Shown here: positions 60,420-64,000 of the stretch, piece after piece
Position numbering within the stretch: the stretch's first letter is position 1
Layout: each line of letters starts with the position of its first letter
NCBI RefSeq assembly: GCF_016862895.1
Contig: NZ_BONV01000001.1
Coordinates: 542,342 to 606,341, forward strand
Length of the DNA: 64,000 nucleotides
Origin: Planotetraspora kaengkrachanensis
GTDB lineage: Bacteria > Actinomycetota > Actinomycetes > Streptosporangiales > Streptosporangiaceae
Direction: 5' to 3'
The notes under the pieces: model-generated
Databases searched by the model: none
What the model was told of the DNA's origin: nothing
The model's input: only the letters and a program-made list of their open reading frames with translations
Made by a program: the position numbers and the translations under genes

Positions 60420-61118
60420 ATGAGTGGTGCGGAAGAGGGACTGCGGGAGCGGAAGAAGCGGGAGACGCGCCAGCGGATCGCCGACATCGCGATGGGCCTG
60501 TTCCTGCAGCGCGGGTTCGACAACGTCACCGTCGCCGAGGTCGCCAGGGCCGCCGACGTGTCCGTGAACACCGTCTTCAACTACTTCACGACGAAGGAAG
60601 ACCTGTTCCTCGACCGCAGCGACGAGGTCGAGAGCCTGCCGAGGAAGGTCATCGAGGAGCGCAGGCCCGGCGAGACGGCCGTCCAGGCGCTGCGGCGCGA
60701 CTTCTTCGACGCCCTCGACACCGGCGACTGGCGCTACGGGATGCACGAGGGCAGCGACATGTTCGCGCGCCGCGTCCGGGAGAGCCCGTCCCTGTCAGCG
60801 CGCCTCGTCCTGCTGGACTACAACCGGGAGGAACAGTTCGCGAAGGCACTCGCCGACGCGACGGACGCCGACCCGGACGACCTCACGCCATGGCTGGTAG
60901 CGAGCCAGATGAACGCGACGCTCCGCACCCTTAGCCGGCGTTTCACGATGCGCCAGATGGCCGGCGAGGACACCGGCAGGGTCCTCGAGGACATCCGGCT
61001 GGACGCCCGGCAGGCGTTCGAACTTCTGGAGAACGGCGTGGGCGACTACGCCCTGCGCCGGGCCGGGGACGCCGGGGCGCAAAGCGAGGAGATCGCCCCG
61101 GATCGGGTCCAGACCTGA
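60420..61118 (+). CDS. TetR-family transcriptional repressor
   Basis: 232 aa. The N-terminal TetR HTH is clear (RETRQRIADIAMGLFLQRGFDNVTVAEVARAADVSVNTVFNYFTTKEDLFLD, about 15-66); the ligand domain is variable as usual. Start at 60420; the TAGAAT -10-like box ends about 7 nt before it, so translation may be leaderless. An in-frame ATG at 60399 would place the start inside the promoter. It is divergent from the DrrAB-like exporter and probably represses both through the palindrome at 60365-60386. Confidence 0.92.
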   Translation: MSGAEEGLRERKKRETRQRIADIAMGLFLQRGFDNVTVAEVARAADVSVNTVFNYFTTKEDLFLDRSDEVESLPRKVIEERRPGETAVQALRRDFFDALDTGDWRYGMHEGSDMFARRVRESPSLSARLVLLDYNREEQFAKALADATDADPDDLTPWLVASQMNATLRTLSRRFTMRQMAGEDTGRVLEDIRLDARQAFELLENGVGDYALRRAGDAGAQSEEIAPDRVQT

Positions 61119-61192
61119 AGATCGCTGGGACACGGGCCCCGGGGACGCATGCGATCGCCGCGCCGGGCCCGGAGCCCGGTATACAGGTCCAC

Positions 61193-61642
61193 GTGAAGTT
61201 GGACGAGCTGGATCGCACCATCATCCGGGCCCTGGTCGAGGACGCCCGTGCTACATATGCCGAAATAGGCTCTCAGGTCGGGTTGTCCGCTCCAGCGGTC
61301 AAGCGGCGGGTCGACCGGCTGGTCGCCACCGGCGCGATCACGGGATTCAGCGCGAGAATCGCTCCGTCGGCGCTCGGCTGGACGACCGAGGCCTACGTCG
61401 AGTTGTTCTGCCGCGGCAAGACCTCCCCCGCCGAGATCGCCGCGGCCGCCGCGCGGCACCCCGAGGTCATCTCGGCCTGCACGGTGACCGGCGAGGCCGA
61501 CGCCCTCCTGCACATCCGGGCGACCGACGTGCGGGATGTGGAGCGCATCATCGAGCGCCTCGCGGCCGAGCCGTTCGTCGTCCGGACCAAGAGCGCGATC
61601 GTGCTCTCGCGACTCGTTAACGGATCACCGCAAATGGGCTGA
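61193..61642 (+). CDS. Lrp/AsnC-family transcriptional regulator
   Basis: 149 aa feast/famine regulator. The AsnC HTH (LDELDRTIIRALVEDARATYAEIGSQVGLSAPAVKRRVDRLV) is followed by the RAM ligand-binding domain (EAYVELFCRGKTSPAEIAAAAARHPEVISACTVTGEADALLHI). GTG start. It lies 108 bp upstream of ddaH-rocD on the same strand, and such regulators commonly control arginine/ornithine catabolism next door, probably responding to an amino acid. Confidence 0.93.
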   Translation: MKLDELDRTIIRALVEDARATYAEIGSQVGLSAPAVKRRVDRLVATGAITGFSARIAPSALGWTTEAYVELFCRGKTSPAEIAAAAARHPEVISACTVTGEADALLHIRATDVRDVERIIERLAAEPFVVRTKSAIVLSRLVNGSPQMG

Positions 61643-61682
61643 AGGACGCAATCAATCCACGCCAAGGCGCAACGCGCACCGA

Positions 61683-61711
61683 TTGGCCTGGTCTTTCGGC
61701 GTTTCTACGCT
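61683..61711 (+). promoter_or_regulatory. Promoter of ddaH-rocD
   Basis: TTGGCC (61683-61688), 17-bp spacer, TACGCT (61706-61711), about 33 nt of leader and GGAG 7 nt before the ddaH ATG. The preceding ATCAATCC / ACCGATTGG inverted elements may be AsnC-type sites. Confidence 0.5.
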
Positions 61712-61750
61712 AAGGGGACCGATGACCGGTTTTCCGCATGGAGTGCCTGA

Positions 61751-62587
61751 ATGACCACACCCTTGGCCGTGGCGACGAACAGTGAACGAGCCGGTACGGC
61801 CCGGCACTACCTGATGTGCCGCCCCGAGTTCTTCTCCGTCTCGTACGCCATCAACCCGTGGATGGACCCGTTGGCGGGGGCCGACACGGCGACAGCCGTA
61901 CGGCAGTGGGAGGGTCTCCGGGAGGCCTACCAGAGCCTGGGGCACACGGTCGACCTGATCGACCCGATCCCCGGCCTGCCCGACATGGTGTTCGCCGCCA
62001 ACGGGGCGCTGGTCGCCGACGGGCGCGTCTACGGCGCGCGGTTCACGCACGCGGAGCGGGCGGCAGAGGGACCCGCCTACCTGCGGTGGTTCGCCGACCG
62101 CGGCTACGAGACGCTGGAGGCGTCGTTCACCAACGAGGGTGAGGGCGACTACCTGACCCTCGACGAGATGATCCTCGCCGGTACCGGCTTCCGCACCGAC
62201 GTGGCGGCGCACATGGAGGCCCAGGAGTTCCTCGGCCGTCCCGTGGTCACGCTGCGGCTGGTCGACCCGCGGTTCTACCACCTCGACACGGCGCTGTTCC
62301 CGCTCGACGGGCACAACGTGGCCTACTACCCCGAGGCGTTCTCCGCGGGCAGCCGGCGGGTGCTCGAGCGGCTGTTCCCCGACGCCGTCATCGCCGAGGC
62401 CGCCGACGCGGAGGTCCTCGGTCTCAACGCCGTCAGCGACGGACGGCACGTCGTCATCAACGCCGAGGCGAAGAAGCTGTCGGTGGAGCTGGAGAACCGC
62501 GGCTACGAGGTCGTCCCCGTCGACCTCAGCGAGCTGCGCAAGGCCGGCGGCGGCCCCAAGTGCTGCACCCTGGAGATCCGCCGATGA
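61751..62587 (+). CDS. ddaH: Dimethylargininase / amidinotransferase-family hydrolase
   Basis: 278 aa pentein-fold guanidine-modifying enzyme. In this actinobacterial group it is annotated as N(G),N(G)-dimethylarginine dimethylaminohydrolase, producing citrulline; arginine or a related guanidine could be the natural substrate. Conserved points are MVFAANGALV (about 79-88), SFTNEGEGDYL, His177 in FYHLDTALFPLDGH and the C-terminal catalytic Cys in GGGPKCCTLE (Cys271 or 272). Its stop overlaps the rocD start (ATGA), coupling it to ornithine aminotransferase. Confidence 0.9.
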   Translation: MTTPLAVATNSERAGTARHYLMCRPEFFSVSYAINPWMDPLAGADTATAVRQWEGLREAYQSLGHTVDLIDPIPGLPDMVFAANGALVADGRVYGARFTHAERAAEGPAYLRWFADRGYETLEASFTNEGEGDYLTLDEMILAGTGFRTDVAAHMEAQEFLGRPVVTLRLVDPRFYHLDTALFPLDGHNVAYYPEAFSAGSRRVLERLFPDAVIAEAADAEVLGLNAVSDGRHVVINAEAKKLSVELENRGYEVVPVDLSELRKAGGGPKCCTLEIRR

Positions 62588-63837
62588 GCGCGCCGGCGAA
62601 CGTGCCCATGAGCACCGAGGACCTCATCCGCCTCGGCGAGAGCCGCAGCGCACACAACTACCACCCGCTGCCCGTGGTCCTGCGGTCGGCGGAGGGCGCC
62701 TGGGTGACCGACGTCGAGGGCAAGCGCTATCTCGACTGCCTCGCCGGCTACTCGTCGCTGAACTTCGGCCACGGCAACCCGGCGATCATCGCCGCCGCCC
62801 GCGAGCAGCTCGACCGGCTCACACTCACCAGCCGTGCGTTCCTGCACGACCAGTTCGCGACGTTCGTCTCCCGCCTGGCCGACCTGTGCGGCAAGGACAT
62901 GGTCCTGCCCATGAACACCGGCGCCGAGGCCGTCGAGACCGCGATCAAGGTCGCCCGCAAGTGGGGCTACGAGGTCAAGGGCGTGCCCGCCGACCAGGCC
63001 AACATCATCGTCATGGAGGACAACTTCCACGGGCGTACGACGACGATCGTCGGCTTCTCCACCGACCCGGACGCGCGGGGCGGTTTCGGCCCGTTCACGC
63101 CCGGATTCCGAATCGTGAAGTACGGCTCGGTCGAAGCGATCAGGGAGGCCGTCGACGAAAACACGGTGGCCGTCCTCATCGAGCCCATTCAAGGCGAGGC
63201 GGGCGTACTCGTGCCGCCGGACGGATACCTGACGGCTGTGCGGGAGATCTGCTCGGACAACGACGTCCTGCTCATCGCCGACGAGATCCAGTCGGGCCTC
63301 GGCCGCACGGGCGACACCTTCGCCTGCGACCACGAAGGGGTCGTCCCGGACATGTACGTCCTCGGGAAGGCCCTGGGCGGCGGCGTCGTCCCCGTCTCCG
63401 CCGTGGCGGCGAACGCCGACATCCTGGGCGTGCTCAAGCCCGGCCAACACGGCTCGACGTTCGGCGGCAACCCCCTGGCGTGCGCGGTCGGCAACGCCGT
63501 CATCTCGTTGCTGGGCACGGGCGAGTACCAGACGCGGGCCCGCGAGCTCGGCGCGTTCCTCCACGCGCGGCTCCGCGAGCTGACCGTCCCCGGTGCCGGC
63601 GGGTTCGCGCCTGTCGTCGCCGTACGCGGTCGCGGCCTGTGGGCGGGCGTCGACATCGACCCCTCCCTCGCCACCGGCCGCGAGGTCAGCGAGGCGCTCA
63701 TGCGCCGGGGTGTGCTGGCCAAGGACACCCACGGCTCCACGATCCGGCTTGCTCCGCCCATCGTCGTGACCGAAGAGGATCTCGGCTGGGCGGTCGACCA
63801 GCTCGCCGCCGTGCTGCTCGAGCTCGCGAATCGCTAA
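62584..63837 (+). CDS. rocD: Ornithine-oxo-acid aminotransferase
   Basis: Converts ornithine + 2-oxoglutarate to glutamate semialdehyde + glutamate; PLP enzyme, 417 aa. The start overlaps the ddaH stop, and an in-frame ATG 24 bases earlier is inside ddaH. Class III aminotransferase motifs: YLDCLAGYSSLNFGHGNP, PMNTGAEAVETAIKVARKWGY, EPIQGEAGVLVPPDGYL, LIADEIQSGLGRTG and PLP-binding Lys262 in VLGKALGGGVVPVSA. Together with ddaH and the AsnC regulator it forms an arginine/ornithine catabolic unit. Confidence 0.95.
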   Translation: MSAPANVPMSTEDLIRLGESRSAHNYHPLPVVLRSAEGAWVTDVEGKRYLDCLAGYSSLNFGHGNPAIIAAAREQLDRLTLTSRAFLHDQFATFVSRLADLCGKDMVLPMNTGAEAVETAIKVARKWGYEVKGVPADQANIIVMEDNFHGRTTTIVGFSTDPDARGGFGPFTPGFRIVKYGSVEAIREAVDENTVAVLIEPIQGEAGVLVPPDGYLTAVREICSDNDVLLIADEIQSGLGRTGDTFACDHEGVVPDMYVLGKALGGGVVPVSAVAANADILGVLKPGQHGSTFGGNPLACAVGNAVISLLGTGEYQTRARELGAFLHARLRELTVPGAGGFAPVVAVRGRGLWAGVDIDPSLATGREVSEALMRRGVLAKDTHGSTIRLAPPIVVTEEDLGWAVDQLAAVLLELANR

Positions 63838-63919
63838 AGCGAGGCGCTCAGGCTCTTTCGCGGCGCGCCGCTGATTCGGGAGTGGCGGCGCAGGCCGCAC
63901 CGCAGGGCAAGCCCTGTCG

Positions 63920-63954
63920 CGGCGCCCGCTGGACTGATGTGCCGGCGGGCGCCG
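63920..63954 (+). terminator. Candidate terminator after rocD
   Basis: Stem CGGCGCCCGC (63920-63929) / GCGGGCGCCG (63945-63954) with a 15-nt loop, 82 bp past the rocD stop and just before the next gene start. Confidence 0.5.
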
Positions 63955-63982
63955 TGGCGTGTCCGCCGGGCGGAGGCGATTG

Positions 63983-64000
63983 ATGACCGTTTCGGTTTCG
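63983..64000 (+). CDS. Start of an unidentified gene, cut by the window end
   Basis: ATG at 63983 with GGAGG 6 nt upstream (63972-63976). Only six codons (MTVSVS) are visible, so no family can be assigned. The good ribosome site is the sole evidence. Confidence 0.45.

Overview
The window is high-GC (about 70%), gene-dense DNA with actinobacterial hallmarks: GTG starts, ATGA stop/start overlaps, and few AT-rich stretches outside promoters. It carries a core block of sigma factor - dnaG - dgt - ppdK - glyS - zur - uppS - recO genes, bacterial nitric oxide synthase, a DUF1023 hydrolase and CDP-alcohol wall-polymer genes. This fits a filamentous actinomycete. I lean to the Streptosporangiales rather than Streptomyces, but only weakly. 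I see no phage, transposase, CRISPR array or rRNA. One tRNA (Asn, GTT) is present.

Positions 1-17275 are an accessory carbohydrate region. It holds a CUT2-type sugar ABC importer whose ATPase is cut by the window edge, followed by a secreted discoidin-domain protein. Facing it is a minus-strand operon of L-fuconate dehydratase and a second complete CUT2-type importer. Upstream of that is another minus-strand operon for two large secreted multidomain proteins: ThuA + DUF1080 + 2 discoidin domains, and a sorbosone-dehydrogenase propeller + PKD + CBM6-like + 2 discoidin domains. The non-coding regions upstream of both minus-strand operons carry copies of one short palindrome, ACATCSGATGT. I read the two operons as one regulon for outside-the-cell sugar oxidation and lysis followed by uptake; this is the best candidate for an undescribed system.

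Positions 17276-29750 hold assorted genes: a CopC-type protein, a GNAT acetyltransferase, a membrane GT-C-like/GT2-GtrA pair, an XRE regulator, a WXG-like/DUF1023 hydrolase with a lipoprotein, galactokinase, a NOS-crotonase pair, a SnoaL-like protein, tRNA-Asn and a YtxH-like protein. Positions 29844-51248 are largely the conserved core: sigma factor, dnaG, a ferredoxin-reductase-like flavoprotein, dgt, ppdK, clpP, glyS, zur, uppS and recO. Within it are a degenerate M23 lipoprotein, an M14 carboxypeptidase and a TAP-like hydrolase. Three HutC/DasR-like half-palindromic sites about 60 bp apart lie between ppdK and the TAP-like gene.

Positions 51515-57004 form a wall-glycopolymer operon: CDP-alcohol phosphatidyltransferase, a membrane partner, a fused IspD/TarI-SDR (Bcs1-like) enzyme and a CDP-glycerol glycerophosphotransferase-like enzyme. 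Positions 57109-64000 hold a HATPase regulator, a LysR regulator, a DrrAB-like ABC exporter divergent from its TetR repressor with a clear operator between them, and an AsnC-type regulator followed by the arginine/ornithine genes ddaH-rocD. A further gene starts at the very end of the window.
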